A stretch of DNA of 59,633 bases from a virus, in the IMG/VR virus record IMGVR_UViG_3300023184_000136, positions 1-59,633 of that record; one strand, 5' to 3'. This document shows, in pieces, positions 42,013 to 51,973 of the stretch. The translations under genes were made by a program, and so were the position numbers. Position 1 is the first letter of the stretch. Each line of letters begins with the position of its first letter. The notes under the pieces were generated by a model, which saw only the letters and a program-made list of their open reading frames with translations, had not been told where the DNA came from and did not search any database.

Positions 42013-44093
42013 TGGCAAACGTACTCATATATCCTCAAGGGAAAGGTGGTAACACCAATCCACACGTTTTATTTGATGATGGAACTAATAAGCTTCAAAT
42101 AAATGTTACTAACGCATTGGTTTTTTCATCTACAACGGTGTCAAGTGGTGTAACTATTGGAACAGCAAGTATTATTGTTTCAGGGTCATCGACTGCGGGT
42201 TCTACTTATGTTGGTGCAACTCAAATGATTGATGCTACAGGTGTATGGGTAGGACCAACAACAGCAATTAAAGGACTCCAAGGAGCTCAAGGTGCTCAAG
42301 GTAATACAGGTGCACAAGGTAATACAGGAGCACAAGGTGCATCAACAGGTGCTCAAGGTAATACAGGTGCTCAAGGGGGTCAAGGTGCTCAGGGAGCTCA
42401 AGGGGCTGCAACGGGAGCTCAAGGTAATACAGGAGCACAAGGAGGACAAGGTGCTCAAGGTGCACAAGGAGCCGCAACAGGAGCTCAAGGTAATACAGGA
42501 GCTCAAGGAGGAACTGGTGCTCAGGGAGCTCAAGGAGCCGCAATAGGAGCTCAAGGTAATACAGGAGCACAAGGAGGACAAGGTGCTCAAGGTGCACAAG
42601 GAGCTGCAACAGGAGCCCAAGGTAATACAGGAGCCCAAGGAGGAACTGGTGCTCAGGGAGCTCAAGGAGCTGCAACAGGAGCCCAAGGAGCTATAGGTTC
42701 TCAAGGCGCTCAAGGTTCTCAAGGTGCTCAAGGAGCTTCAACAGGAGCCCAAGGTGCCCAAGGAGCTCAAGGAGGAACAGGAGCCCAAGGTGCTCAAGGA
42801 GCTTCAACAGGAGCCCAAGGAGCCCAAGGTGCTCAAGGAGGAACAGGAGCTCAAGGTGCTCAAGGAGCTTCAACAGGAGCTCAAGGAGCTCAAGGAACTT
42901 TAGGTTTCCAAGGAGCTCAAGGTGCTCAAGGAGCCGCAACAGGAGCCCAAGGTGCTCAAGGAGCTCAAGGAGGAACTGGTGCCCAAGGAGCTCAAGGAGC
43001 CGCAACAGGAGCCCAAGGTGCTCAAGGAGCATTAGGTTTCCAAGGAGCCCAAGGTGCTCAAGGAGCCAACACAGGAGCCCAAGGTGCTCAAGGTTCTCAA
43101 GGACCAACAGGAGCACAAGGAGCACAAGGAGCTTCAACAGGTGCACAAGGAGCACAAGGAGCTTTAGGTTTCCAAGGAGCCCAAGGTGCTCAAGGTGGTA
43201 ATACAGGAGCCCAAGGTGCTCAAGGTTCTCAAGGACCAACAGGGGCTCAGGGAGCTCAAGGGGCCAACACAGGGGCTCAAGGTGCTGCAGGAGCTGGAGG
43301 ACCGCAAGGGGCTCAAGGTACTGCGGGAAGTACGGGAGCACAAGGTTCTCAAGGAGCGGTAGGCGCTCAAGGGCCTCAAGGACCAGCAAGTGGAGTTGCA
43401 GGTGCCCCTGGACCAACAGGACCAACAGGTGCTCAAGGTTCCCAAGGACTACAAGGTGGAGGAGGTGCGACAGGAGCCCAAGGAGCCCAAGGTTCAGGTG
43501 GTGGTGGTGGTGGCCAAGGTTCTCAAGGTGCTCAAGGTTCAGGTGGTGGTGGTGGTGGCCAAGGTTCTCAAGGTGCTCAAGGTTCAGGTGGTGGAGGAGG
43601 AGCCACAGGTGCACAAGGTTCTCAAGGAGGAGGAGGAGGACAAGGTGCTCAAGGTCCGGTAGGTGCTGACGGTCCACAAGGAAATACAGGACCCCAAGGA
43701 GATACGGGTAATCAAGGCCATCAAGGTCTTGCAGGACCAGGAGGACCTTCGGATATAAGACTTAAAGATAATGTTGTTAGACTTGAAAATAATTTAGATG
43801 TAATTCAAAAACTTCAAGGTGTCCTTTTTGAATGGGATGACGATAGTGTTTATTTAAGAGGTAACAAAAGTCTTCAATCCCAAGCAGCATTTTCAGGTGA
43901 TTCATTTGGGTTTATTGCTCAGGAGATGGAAAAAGTTATACCTGGAGTTGTTGATACTAATAGAGATGGGTATAAATCTATTGAATATGGTCAACTTGTA
44001 AGTTTAGGGATTGGTTCAATACAAGAACAACAAAAAAGAATAGATTCGATATTAGAAAGAATAAACAAACTTAAAGAATTAGTAAGTGGCTGA
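42012..44093 (+). CDS. Collagen-like tail fibre with S74-type chaperone
   Basis: 693 residues, starting within the stop codon of the previous fibre gene (TAATG). The N-terminal head (about 1-85) resembles that of the first fibre ([13 protein letters not shown] versus [13 protein letters not shown]). A nearly continuous collagen-like region follows (about 86-575), largely of [13 protein letters not shown]-type units. The C-terminal domain begins [18 protein letters not shown] and contains [16 protein letters not shown], an S74-type chaperone. Fibre or whisker role inferred from architecture. Confidence 0.85.
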   Translation: MANVLIYPQGKGGNTNPHVLFDDGTNKLQINVTNALVFSSTTVSSGVTIGTASIIVSGSSTAGSTYVGATQMIDATGVWVGPTTAIKGLQGAQGAQGNTGAQGNTGAQGASTGAQGNTGAQGGQGAQGAQGAATGAQGNTGAQGGQGAQGAQGAATGAQGNTGAQGGTGAQGAQGAAIGAQGNTGAQGGQGAQGAQGAATGAQGNTGAQGGTGAQGAQGAATGAQGAIGSQGAQGSQGAQGASTGAQGAQGAQGGTGAQGAQGASTGAQGAQGAQGGTGAQGAQGASTGAQGAQGTLGFQGAQGAQGAATGAQGAQGAQGGTGAQGAQGAATGAQGAQGALGFQGAQGAQGANTGAQGAQGSQGPTGAQGAQGASTGAQGAQGALGFQGAQGAQGGNTGAQGAQGSQGPTGAQGAQGANTGAQGAAGAGGPQGAQGTAGSTGAQGSQGAVGAQGPQGPASGVAGAPGPTGPTGAQGSQGLQGGGGATGAQGAQGSGGGGGGQGSQGAQGSGGGGGGQGSQGAQGSGGGGGATGAQGSQGGGGGQGAQGPVGADGPQGNTGPQGDTGNQGHQGLAGPGGPSDIRLKDNVVRLENNLDVIQKLQGVLFEWDDDSVYLRGNKSLQSQAAFSGDSFGFIAQEMEKVIPGVVDTNRDGYKSIEYGQLVSLGIGSIQEQQKRIDSILERINKLKELVSG

Positions 44094-46215
44094 AGATATA
44101 ATAATAACCCCAGCGTCGGGTAAAATAGACTTTTATGATTCTGCATCCACAGTTACAACATGGGTGATAGAAACAGGTACGCTTAAATTTAAAAGAGGCG
44201 CAACTACGTATCTTTCTATGGATAATACTTATCCAAACTTCAGAGTGACTTCTGCAGATTTAAGATTAATTACATCACTTACAAACAACTCAGGAAACTT
44301 GATAGATTCAACGGGTTGGTTAGGTACAAGATATACTCAAGGTGCTCAAGGTGCTCAAGGAGGACAAGGTGCTCAGGGAGCTCAAGGTGGAACTGGAGGA
44401 CAAGGAGCACAAGGTGCTCAAGGTTCTACAGGTGCTCAAGGCTCTACAGGTGCCCAAGGAGGACAAGGAGCACAAGGAGCTCAAGGAGCAACAGGAACGG
44501 CCGGAGCTCAAGGTTCACAAGGAGGACAAGGTGCTCAAGGTGCTCAAGGTTCAACAGGAGCCCAAGGTTCACAAGGAGCTCAAGGAGGACAAGGAGCACA
44601 AGGTGCTCAAGGGGCGACAGGAACGGCCGGAGCTCAAGGTTCACAAGGAGGACAAGGTGCTCAAGGAGCCCAAGGTTCGACAGGTGCTCAAGGAGCCCAA
44701 GGTGCTCAAGGAGGACAAGGCGCTCAAGGAGCTAAGGGAGGTCAGGGAGCCACAGGAGCTCAAGGTTCACAAGGAGGTCAAGGAGCTCAAGGAGCACAAG
44801 GTGGTGGTGGAGCCACAGGAGCCCAAGGTGCTCAAGGAGGTCAAGGAGCTCAAGGAGCGCAAGGTGGTGGTGGAGCCACAGGAGCCCAAGGTGCTCAAGG
44901 TGGACAAGGAGCTCAAGGAGCTCAAGGAACTAAAGGAGGTCAAGGAGCTCAAGGTTCACAAGGTGGACAAGGAGCTCAAGGAGCACAAGGTGGTGGTGGA
45001 GCCACAGGAGCCCAAGGTGCTCAAGGAGGACAAGGTGCTCAGGGAGCTCAGGGTGGAACTGGAGGACAAGGAGCTCAAGGTTCACAAGGAGGTCAAGGTT
45101 CACAAGGAGGAGCTGGAGGCGCTGGTGCTCAAGGTTCACAAGGAGGAACAGGAGCCCAAGGTGCTCAAGGTGGACAAGGAGCTCAAGGAGCTCAAGGAGC
45201 TCAAGGTTCACAAGGAGGTCAAGGTTCACAAGGAGGAGCTGGAGGTGCTGGTGCTCAAGGTTCACAAGGAGGAACAGGAGGACAAGGTTCTCAAGGTGCT
45301 CAAGGACCTAAGGGTGTTCAAGGAGCTCAAGGTTCACAAGGAGGTCAGGGAGCTCAAGGAGGAGCTGGAGGAGCCGGAGCTCAAGGTTCACAAGGAGGAA
45401 CAGGAGGCCAAGGAGCTCAAGGTGCTCAAGGTTCCCAAGGAGGTCAAGGAGCTCAAGGAGCGACTGCTGCAACCGGTGCTCAAGGTGCTCAAGGAGCTTC
45501 ACCAACAGGACCAACAGGACCAGGAGGTGCTCAAGGTTTCCAAGGAGGACCAGGAGGGCAAGGAGCTCAAGGGTCTCAAGGACCAACAGGACCAGGTGGA
45601 GGACAAGGTGCTCAAGGAGCTCAAGGACCAACAGGACCAGGAGGTGCAACAGGAAGTCAAGGTGCTCAAGGACCAGTAGGACCGGGGGGTGCAACAGGAA
45701 GTCAAGGTGCTCAAGGACCAGTAGGACCAGGTGGAGGTCAAGGTGCTCAAGGAGCTCAAGGACCAGGAGGACCGCAAGGACCAGGAGGTAATCAAGGAGC
45801 TCAAGGACTTCAAGGTGGTGCAGGTATTCAAGGAGCTCAAGGAGCCAAAGGACCTGTCGGAGACCAAGGACCAACAGGACCACCTTCGGATATAAGATTT
45901 AAAAAGAATATTAGAAATATAGAGACACCACTTACAAAATTATTAAAAATAAGAGGAGTTGAGTTTATTTGGAAAAGACCAAATGATGATGGTGATAATA
46001 CGGTTGACATAGGATTTATTGCGCAAGAAGTTGCGGAGATATTCCCTGAATTAGTTTATAGTGGTAATAACACAACGGATTTGAAAAAAGTTAAGTATCA
46101 CGAAATAGTTTCAATTTGTCTTGAGGCGATAAAAGAACAATTTGAAGAATTAGATGAAAGTGAGACTAGATTAGAATATTTTGAAAATAGAATAAAAGAA
46201 AAGGGGTTGATTTAA
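44086..46215 (+). CDS. Third collagen-like tail fibre with S74-type chaperone
   Basis: 709 residues with a GTG start at 44086 overlapping the previous stop by 8 bases. The N-terminal head (about 1-82; [20 protein letters not shown]) differs from those of the two upstream fibres, so it may attach elsewhere. Collagen-like region about 83-600. The C-terminal domain [20 protein letters not shown] with [16 protein letters not shown] is of the S74 type and close to that of the second fibre. The gene is closed by a bidirectional terminator. Confidence 0.85.
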   Translation: MAEDIIITPASGKIDFYDSASTVTTWVIETGTLKFKRGATTYLSMDNTYPNFRVTSADLRLITSLTNNSGNLIDSTGWLGTRYTQGAQGAQGGQGAQGAQGGTGGQGAQGAQGSTGAQGSTGAQGGQGAQGAQGATGTAGAQGSQGGQGAQGAQGSTGAQGSQGAQGGQGAQGAQGATGTAGAQGSQGGQGAQGAQGSTGAQGAQGAQGGQGAQGAKGGQGATGAQGSQGGQGAQGAQGGGGATGAQGAQGGQGAQGAQGGGGATGAQGAQGGQGAQGAQGTKGGQGAQGSQGGQGAQGAQGGGGATGAQGAQGGQGAQGAQGGTGGQGAQGSQGGQGSQGGAGGAGAQGSQGGTGAQGAQGGQGAQGAQGAQGSQGGQGSQGGAGGAGAQGSQGGTGGQGSQGAQGPKGVQGAQGSQGGQGAQGGAGGAGAQGSQGGTGGQGAQGAQGSQGGQGAQGATAATGAQGAQGASPTGPTGPGGAQGFQGGPGGQGAQGSQGPTGPGGGQGAQGAQGPTGPGGATGSQGAQGPVGPGGATGSQGAQGPVGPGGGQGAQGAQGPGGPQGPGGNQGAQGLQGGAGIQGAQGAKGPVGDQGPTGPPSDIRFKKNIRNIETPLTKLLKIRGVEFIWKRPNDDGDNTVDIGFIAQEVAEIFPELVYSGNNTTDLKKVKYHEIVSICLEAIKEQFEELDESETRLEYFENRIKEKGLI

Positions 46216-46229
46216 ACCCCTTCTTTATT
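46201..46229. terminator. Bidirectional terminator between convergent genes
   Basis: AAGGGGTT/AACCCCTT stem, within the last codons of both converging genes. T-rich on the plus side; the A-rich flank acts on the minus side. Confidence 0.7.
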
Positions 46230-47057
46230 TAATAACATTTCTATTTCGTCTTTTGTGTTGTATAACATTGTTAAGAATCTTGGCCACATTTTAGGATTAT
46301 GTTTCTTAACTAATTCGATGTAAGTTAAATAATAAGGTTCATCTTTCTTATCAATGAGTTCTGTGGTTTGTGGATAGTCAACTGAGATATCTCCAAGAAT
46401 TTTAGATATTTTATTATCTCCGATGTTTTCATCATTTAACCTATCTAAGATATCTAATGACAATTTGGAAAGCTTCTCATTTTTTCCAAAATAGTTTACA
46501 ATATTATTTAAAGACTTAAGGAGGAATTTTTTATTTTCTACATTTTTTAATCTATTAAATCTTCTTGAGAATTCACCAACCAAAGCTTCTAAGAATTCAT
46601 TTGTGATTGCTCTAAATTCAATTGGATGACCCCAATAATCTTTATCTGACTTTTCATTATATCTTGATTGATATTTGATATTCATTTTTGTAGACTGTGA
46701 TGGGTCTGTGGCGTGTAACATTTCGTGATAGATGGTTAAGAAAAGGTTTTTCTTGGAACCATACTTTTTTGGATTCAATTGAATTACCAAATCTAACGGG
46801 TCTCTTGAACCTTTTGGTCTTGTATCTAATTCACCGAAATGAGGATATCTTGGATTGATATAAATTTGAACTAAAGCATCTGAACCATCTGAAGTTTTAA
46901 ATTGTAGTTGGTCTACTTTTGTTTTCTTATCGTATTGTTTGTTTCTATTAGACCACAACTTATTAGTTAACTCTATCAACCTTGTATAGGTTTCAGGGTC
47001 AAATCTAAATCTCTTTTGTTCTGAGATAACTGTTTCTAATATATTAATAAACTTCAT
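46212..47057 (-). CDS. Tagged zinc metalloprotease-like protein (HExxH)
   Basis: 281 residues. The N-terminus MKFINILETVISEQKRF has the ISE-Q tag. LTIYHEMLHATDPSQ near residue 108 carries HExxH, the zinc-binding and catalytic motif of gluzincin/SprT-like metalloproteases. A possible third ligand is unclear (HPIEF downstream). It starts immediately after the stop of the neighbouring protease-like gene at 47057 (shared base), so the two are one operon with the gene at 48843. It is a candidate injected protease. Target unknown. Confidence 0.7.
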   Translation of the reverse strand: MKFINILETVISEQKRFRFDPETYTRLIELTNKLWSNRNKQYDKKTKVDQLQFKTSDGSDALVQIYINPRYPHFGELDTRPKGSRDPLDLVIQLNPKKYGSKKNLFLTIYHEMLHATDPSQSTKMNIKYQSRYNEKSDKDYWGHPIEFRAITNEFLEALVGEFSRRFNRLKNVENKKFLLKSLNNIVNYFGKNEKLSKLSLDILDRLNDENIGDNKISKILGDISVDYPQTTELIDKKDEPYYLTYIELVKKHNPKMWPRFLTMLYNTKDEIEMLLNKEGV

Positions 47058-47845
47058 TAGTCTAAATCAGTACTCCAATCAATTTGGAGTTTTTTTGGTT
47101 TAATTTTGTCTGCGTATTGGTCAAAGACATTTTTAAAAGGAATTTGAGCTTGTTTGATATCTTTAATCCTTCTCATGTCATCACCAATACCTGTAGATAA
47201 ATATGATTGAATCTCATCATCTACAACTTTCTCAGCATATCCCATACCAGTTATCTTCTTGGCAACTTGATTTCTTACCGATTGATTCATGTTCTCGATG
47301 TTAGAGAATTGTTTGTTTCTGTAAGCTGGAGTTGAGAACCATAGACCGTGAGCAACCTCATGGAATATTAAAGATGGGTCATCACCTGTAGATTGGTCGA
47401 TACCAATTAAGTAATAGTTATCACCACCAACAATGGCTCTTACGGTATCAACAATGCTAAACATAATTAAATCGTAGAAGTTAAGGTCAGGAATCATAGA
47501 CATACAAGATTCAATTGAATCACAAGGTATGTTATAACCAGCCCAATCTTCGTGGTATGTGAAGATGTCGTTCTTTGTTTTCTCTTTGTAGAATTTTGTG
47601 TAGTCTTGCCACTTGAATCCTTTACCTCTGAAACTATCTGAATCAGATTCATAGAACTCTTGGTAACGCATAAAAACTCTAGCTCTTAACTTATCGTTCT
47701 TAATAACAACAGCAAATATCTTCGGGTACATCTCAAACAACTCAATCTGTGATAAAATTGATTTGATGTTTGGTGGTGGAGTTTTACGTGGAGTAAAACC
47801 TCTTTGTTCCCTTAATACTTTTAATATAAGTTTATCTTTACTCAT
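47057..47845 (-). CDS. Tagged HExxH protein, probable metalloprotease
   Basis: 262 residues. N-terminus MSKDKLILKVLREQRGF carries LRE-Q. DDPSLIFHEVAHGLWFSTPA near residue 158 has the HExxH zinc motif, different in context from the next gene's, and the two proteins share little else by eye. Middle of an apparent three-gene minus-strand operon (48843 to 46212) with one-base overlaps. Likely cargo protein with protease activity; substrate unknown. Confidence 0.68.
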   Translation of the reverse strand: MSKDKLILKVLREQRGFTPRKTPPPNIKSILSQIELFEMYPKIFAVVIKNDKLRARVFMRYQEFYESDSDSFRGKGFKWQDYTKFYKEKTKNDIFTYHEDWAGYNIPCDSIESCMSMIPDLNFYDLIMFSIVDTVRAIVGGDNYYLIGIDQSTGDDPSLIFHEVAHGLWFSTPAYRNKQFSNIENMNQSVRNQVAKKITGMGYAEKVVDDEIQSYLSTGIGDDMRRIKDIKQAQIPFKNVFDQYADKIKPKKLQIDWSTDLD

Positions 47846-48843
47846 TAAATGTAATCTTTAAAATACTCATTAATATTTTTATCTACTTTACGACTATCAG
47901 GGTAATCAGGTGGGTTTACAGATAAACAATCTCTGTCTTCCGCCATTATAGCTATGAAACTACCGTGGTATTCTAAAGTCCCTGAATTACCATAACCTTT
48001 ATTATTGTTTAGGTAATCATTTATATCTGTCTCAAATGCAGTCAAAGGTAACTTATTATATTGAATTTCCGTATTCTTTTTATATGGGTGGGGTTTTGTT
48101 ATCCATTCACCTGGACCTATTACATAATCTTGTAATTCGTACCATATTGAACGATAAATATCATCCTCATACGCTGAGTTATAGGATGAACTATGTATCG
48201 AGTATAATTCACTTTTTAATTCATCTAATGGGCCGTTAAGTAGTTCATTCATACTCTCTTTATCATCAACTATTCGCTTAACATTTTCCATATTAACTTC
48301 GACATAGTCAGGATGACCTTGTTCTGATGCAATTAATTGTAGTTCGTCACTCAATCCTGTAACTTCTTGACCCTCTAAAATATTAACAATATATTCTTGT
48401 AATCTTTTATCATTTTCAGGTGTAAGTTCTTCAATAACGTCGCTATAAACATCATCGGTTGTGTTATAGTAAGGTTCCCAATCGCTTTCACCATTCAAAA
48501 CAGATTCGATAGTATCTCTATCAGGTCCATTTCTATCGTTTTTACAAAACAATCTTGCCAAATCACCTCTATCATTAAGTTCCAAATATGCTTTCCCATC
48601 TTCAATTACTACATCATTCAACAAAGTTTGAATCCATTTATAATAATTTTCTCTATCGTTTTCATACAACCAAAGAAGATATTCGTTTTGCCAATATCCA
48701 CCATTATCAGCATTGTTGGGGTCAATGTCTCCCATACGGCCTCGTTTCTTCAACATATTGAAGAATGTTTGGTAGTCATTGAAGTATTTCTCAACCTCTA
48801 AGTCGTTGTTATTAAATTTTTCTATAATGTCATCTATGTCCAT
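47845..48843 (-). CDS. Acidic protein of unknown function, first in the protease operon
   Basis: 332 residues from ATG 48843. A further upstream in-frame ATG at 48870 would place the late motif inside the coding region, so I prefer 48843. Rich in Asp, Glu, Asn and Tyr; contains NGGYWQNEYLLWLYENDREN and a C-terminal FIAIMAEDRDCLSVNPPDYP. The N-terminus MDIDDIIEKFNNNDLEVEKY lacks a clear tag. Its late-type motif is 4 nt upstream on the coding strand. Could be an inhibitor or partner of the proteases; unproven. Confidence 0.6.
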   Translation of the reverse strand: MDIDDIIEKFNNNDLEVEKYFNDYQTFFNMLKKRGRMGDIDPNNADNGGYWQNEYLLWLYENDRENYYKWIQTLLNDVVIEDGKAYLELNDRGDLARLFCKNDRNGPDRDTIESVLNGESDWEPYYNTTDDVYSDVIEELTPENDKRLQEYIVNILEGQEVTGLSDELQLIASEQGHPDYVEVNMENVKRIVDDKESMNELLNGPLDELKSELYSIHSSSYNSAYEDDIYRSIWYELQDYVIGPGEWITKPHPYKKNTEIQYNKLPLTAFETDINDYLNNNKGYGNSGTLEYHGSFIAIMAEDRDCLSVNPPDYPDSRKVDKNINEYFKDYI

Positions 48844-48847
48844 TACA

Positions 48848-48855
48848 TATAAATA
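48848..48855 (-). promoter_or_regulatory. Putative phage late promoter motif TATTTATA (minus strand)
   Basis: Read on the minus strand, TATTTATA lies 4 nt upstream of the start at 48843. It follows the terminator of the gene at 49088. Confidence 0.55.
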
Positions 48856-48856
48856 C

Positions 48857-48881
48857 AAAAAAAGGGACATTTTATTGTCCC
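48857..48881 (-). terminator. Rho-independent terminator, minus strand
   Basis: On the minus strand GGGACA/TGTCCC with a short loop followed by seven T residues, separating the gene at 49088 from that at 48843. Confidence 0.75.
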
Positions 48882-48908
48882 TCTTAATAGTTTTTTTGAA
48901 TTAGGTTA

Positions 48909-49088
48909 TTATTTCACCCAACCGTTAGTGTTAGTCTTGTTAACGTTGTAGTACTTCTCAATCGTTTTCTTGATTGCTGACTTAACATCTTCGTTAACAT
49001 TTGGCTTCGCTGGTGGTGGAGCTTGTTGAACATTAGACTGTGCTGGTGGTTGACTTTCATTACCTTTATTTTTGCATCCGCATCCCAT
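48909..49088 (-). CDS. Small Cys-starting protein
   Basis: 59 residues on the minus strand, starting MGCGCKNKGNESQPPAQ, followed by a Pro/Ala/Gln-rich linker (QQAPPPAKPN) and a short helix (NEDVKSAIKKTIEKYYNVN). The Cys pair right after the start could bind metal or receive a modification. It is followed by a clear terminator in its own direction, which supports a real gene. Function unknown. Confidence 0.6.
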   Translation of the reverse strand: MGCGCKNKGNESQPPAQSNVQQAPPPAKPNVNEDVKSAIKKTIEKYYNVNKTNTNGWVK

Positions 49089-49155
49089 GGTATTAATTTT
49101 TTCTTTGGTTTATCATAATAAATATTATCTTTAGTGAAATATAAACTTAAAAGAA

Positions 49156-49163
49156 TATTTATC
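49156..49163 (+). promoter_or_regulatory. Putative phage late promoter motif TATTTATC
   Basis: TATTTATC 12 nt upstream of the ATG at 49176. Confidence 0.45.
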
Positions 49164-49175
49164 AAATAAAACAGA

Positions 49176-50927
49176 ATGGATTTTTTAAAATTGATTAGTG
49201 AAGGTAGAATAGAACAGTTTGAAACAAAGTACGGTAAAAAGTTTTCACCTGAACAACTAAAAAGAATGAGTAAACTTATTCCACCAAAGTATTTGGATTG
49301 GGTGGGTAAAAATATCGATTCAATTAACTTTGATGAGAACTTTGATAAATTAGCTGACGCAGTTAATAAATTCGTTTCAATTGGCTCTAACTTACCTGTA
49401 ACAGATTTATATCAATATCCAAATACTACAAAATTATTTCAAGCGTTAGCTGACTACGAAAACAAAACTAGAAGAACTGTAAGAAAAGTTGAAGGTGGTA
49501 ATGTTGTTTATGATGACTCACGTTTTTTTGTTGTTAATCCTTTAACTCATGAATCATCTTGTTATTATGGAAAAGGTACAAAGTGGTGTACTGCGGCGGA
49601 ATCGAATAGCCATTTCAATCGGTACAATGAAGACGGTAAATTATTTTACGTTATTGATAAAAGTCTCCCAACCAACAACCCTGAATATAAAATAGCTATT
49701 CTTAAAAAGTTTGATGGTCTTGAATCATATTGGAACGCCCTTGATGAAAGTATAACTCATGGGTGGATTTTTGGTACAGATGAATTAAAAAAAGTTAACG
49801 AAGGTATTACCAACTATATGGAGGCCGAATATGCTGACCAATTAAAAATATTTAGAGATAAAGAGGCGGCTAAAAAAGAAAGAGATAGATTGGAAAAATT
49901 AAGACTACAAAACATATTAAACGAACAAAGAGCTGAAGCACAAGAGAGAAGAGAAAACGGAGAATGGGATTTAGGTCCCGACTGTCCTGAAGAAGGATTG
50001 AAAGCACACGCCCTTTTAGATTGGCTTGAAAGTAATGATAATGTTGAAGTTAAAACAAACGAAGATAGAATTGAGATTCAAAGATTAAAAGATGAGATTG
50101 AAAGATTAGAAAGTGAGTACGATAATAGTGAAGATGTTAGAACAGATTTGTTAGATGAAAAAGAAACTTTAGAAGATGAACTAGAGACATTAGAAAGTAG
50201 TATTGATGTTTATAATATTATTCCAACAGGTAGACATTATGATATGACTGAATTTGAGGTAATTGATTCAGATGTAGAAGGACGTAGATATGCCGTTGGT
50301 ACACAGGGCGAAGTTGATACAAGTGCTTATGATTGTGTTGATAATCTAATTGATGATATTGGGTATAATGGATTTAATCAAGGATTTGCCCGAGGATATA
50401 TTGATGAAGAAGCGGTTGCCTCTTATGCTGAAGAGGTTTATGATGATGATGTTAGAGACAACCCAGAGTCTTATTTTGATGATAGCGAAAGACAACTTTC
50501 AAGCGAACAAGATGAAAAGATAGAAATATTAGATAGTAGAATAGAACAGACTGAGGCTTTAATTGAGAGACTTGAAAATGAAATGACTGGTGATGATTCA
50601 GATATTGAGGAACAAATAGATGAACTTAATGATAGAATTACCGAATACAAAGATGAAATTGAAGAAATTGAAGCAGACCCCGAGGGTGAGTTTCCTGATG
50701 ACTTGATTAACGATAAAGTTAGTGACTTGGTTTCAGATGTAAGACGTGACCCAGAAGAGTTTATGGAAACATTTGGATTGAATTGGGAAGACTATATTGA
50801 CAAAGATGATTTCATTCAAGGAGTTATAGATTCTGATGGATATGGTTCTTGTTTAAGTAGTTATGATGGAAATTCGGATGAGGTATATGTCCAAGGACAA
50901 CTATTTTACGTAATCAGAATTGATTAA
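49176..50927 (+). CDS. Tagged protein with WCT-type domain and long coiled coils
   Basis: 583 residues. N-terminus MDFLKLISEGRIEQFETKYG contains ISE-G and RIE-Q. Residues about 127-170 have CYYGKGTKWCTAAESNSHF and YNEDGKLFYVIDKS, the same pattern as in the LRR protein at 33955. The C-terminal half is strongly acidic with coiled-coil stretches (IEIQRLKDEIERLESEYDNS; IEQTEALIERLENEMTGDDS). No catalytic motif recognised. Late-type motif upstream. Likely an internal virion protein or an effector sharing a domain with the LRR protein. Confidence 0.7.
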   Translation: MDFLKLISEGRIEQFETKYGKKFSPEQLKRMSKLIPPKYLDWVGKNIDSINFDENFDKLADAVNKFVSIGSNLPVTDLYQYPNTTKLFQALADYENKTRRTVRKVEGGNVVYDDSRFFVVNPLTHESSCYYGKGTKWCTAAESNSHFNRYNEDGKLFYVIDKSLPTNNPEYKIAILKKFDGLESYWNALDESITHGWIFGTDELKKVNEGITNYMEAEYADQLKIFRDKEAAKKERDRLEKLRLQNILNEQRAEAQERRENGEWDLGPDCPEEGLKAHALLDWLESNDNVEVKTNEDRIEIQRLKDEIERLESEYDNSEDVRTDLLDEKETLEDELETLESSIDVYNIIPTGRHYDMTEFEVIDSDVEGRRYAVGTQGEVDTSAYDCVDNLIDDIGYNGFNQGFARGYIDEEAVASYAEEVYDDDVRDNPESYFDDSERQLSSEQDEKIEILDSRIEQTEALIERLENEMTGDDSDIEEQIDELNDRITEYKDEIEEIEADPEGEFPDDLINDKVSDLVSDVRRDPEEFMETFGLNWEDYIDKDDFIQGVIDSDGYGSCLSSYDGNSDEVYVQGQLFYVIRID

Positions 50928-50953
50928 AATTAAATTTAAAGTTATATTTTGGT

Positions 50954-51733
50954 ATGGCAAGAAAAAAGAAGATGTCGTTTAAGCTTAATCCCGAATGGTT
51001 ATTGAAGGAGCCGGTTGACTTTGAATACAACAAATATACTTTATTGGACTACTTGCAAAAGTGTGAAAAAGGTTTCGACAGGTTAGAGATATATCCTGAC
51101 TTCGTTGAGTTATCACTACATCTTGCAAACTTACAATCATTAGTTAAAGAAAATACTTTATTACTTACAAAAAAGAAATTTGAATCTTGTGATGATGAGA
51201 TTCTATTGAAAGAACTCTACCCAAAAAAACCAAGAGATTTAAGTACCGAAGAGGAAAATGAATTAGATAAAACCATCAAGTATTCGGGTAATAAACTATT
51301 CGACGCATTCAATATGGCAAAGTCAATTTGGAACATGGCTTATGATGCGGTTACCATCTCAATTAAAAAGAATAAACATTCTTTAAATGGAGGATTAGGT
51401 TACATCTTTTATTATGATAAGGAAGATGTAAAATTATATGTTTGGGAATATCAAATCAAGAAAGTCAAAGGTGATGATGTTAATAATAAAACGCACCTTA
51501 ATCTAATCTACAAAGACGAGCCGAAAGATATTACTCTTTCATCATTAATAGATACGTACTCAACGTGGAAAGATTTAGGAGACCATCATGATTTTTCAGT
51601 ATTTGAAATGAAAACAACACATAGATTCCCAATGGATGCAACCCTAATTCCAATTATGAAAAGAAAAGTGATGGCATATGTTTTCCAAGTAGTTAATTTA
51701 GAAAAGATAAAAAACTTTGACTCAGAAGATTAA
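50954..51733 (+). CDS. Protein of unknown function
   Basis: 259 residues. Basic start (MARKKKMSFKLNPEWLLKEP), then alpha/beta with YTLLDYLQKCEKGFDRLEIY and a C-terminal FEMKTTHRFPMDATLIPIMK. No family recognised. Single gene between the tagged protein and the next promoter. Confidence 0.6.
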   Translation: MARKKKMSFKLNPEWLLKEPVDFEYNKYTLLDYLQKCEKGFDRLEIYPDFVELSLHLANLQSLVKENTLLLTKKKFESCDDEILLKELYPKKPRDLSTEEENELDKTIKYSGNKLFDAFNMAKSIWNMAYDAVTISIKKNKHSLNGGLGYIFYYDKEDVKLYVWEYQIKKVKGDDVNNKTHLNLIYKDEPKDITLSSLIDTYSTWKDLGDHHDFSVFEMKTTHRFPMDATLIPIMKRKVMAYVFQVVNLEKIKNFDSED

Positions 51734-51747
51734 ATTTCCTATATTTG
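51717..51747 (+). promoter_or_regulatory. Bacteroidota-type promoter
   Basis: TTG at 51717-51719, 20-bp spacer, TATATTTG at 51740-51747; ATG 51752 follows 4 nt later, so the message is nearly leaderless. It drives the small-gene operon up to 54118. Confidence 0.78.
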
Positions 51748-51751
51748 TTTT

Positions 51752-51973
51752 ATGGGATTTAATCAACGTTATGTAAGTTTTGAGAGATGCTATAACGCAT
51801 TAACCAATGGTGGTTTAAAAAACTATTATGGAAAAAGTGATGGACTCACTTTTGAAGATGATGAAAGTGTAAAGATATATGAACTATTCGTTCAGGGAAA
51901 AACTGATGAAGAAATTCTATCAATTATAAATAACAAAAAAAACATGGAGGAAACAACCAATGAAGTGTATTAA
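51752..51973 (+). CDS. Small protein of unknown function, first in operon
   Basis: 73 residues. Contains YNALTNGGLKNYYGKSDGLTFEDDESV, written here in parts: YNALTNGGLKNYYGK then FEDDESVKIYELFVQGKTDE. It resembles small regulatory helical proteins, but I recognise no family. It overlaps the next gene by 14 bases and follows a full host-type promoter. Confidence 0.58.
   Translation: MGFNQRYVSFERCYNALTNGGLKNYYGKSDGLTFEDDESVKIYELFVQGKTDEEILSIINNKKNMEETTNEVY

Noticed and set aside
39514-45883. Many long minus- and plus-strand frames across the fibre genes, rich in Leu, Val or Ser repeats
   Set aside because: They are shadow frames of the Gly-Ala-Gln repeats. The periodic codons keep other frames open by chance, and none has a plausible start, composition or neighbour relation.
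39046-46215. CRISPR-like periodicity
   Set aside because: The repeats are 9- or 18-base coding units of a collagen-like protein without unique spacers of constant length.
48914-49165. Minus-strand ORF of 83 aa
   Set aside because: It overlaps in another frame the small MGCGC-starting gene, which has the better start, composition and a terminator behind it.
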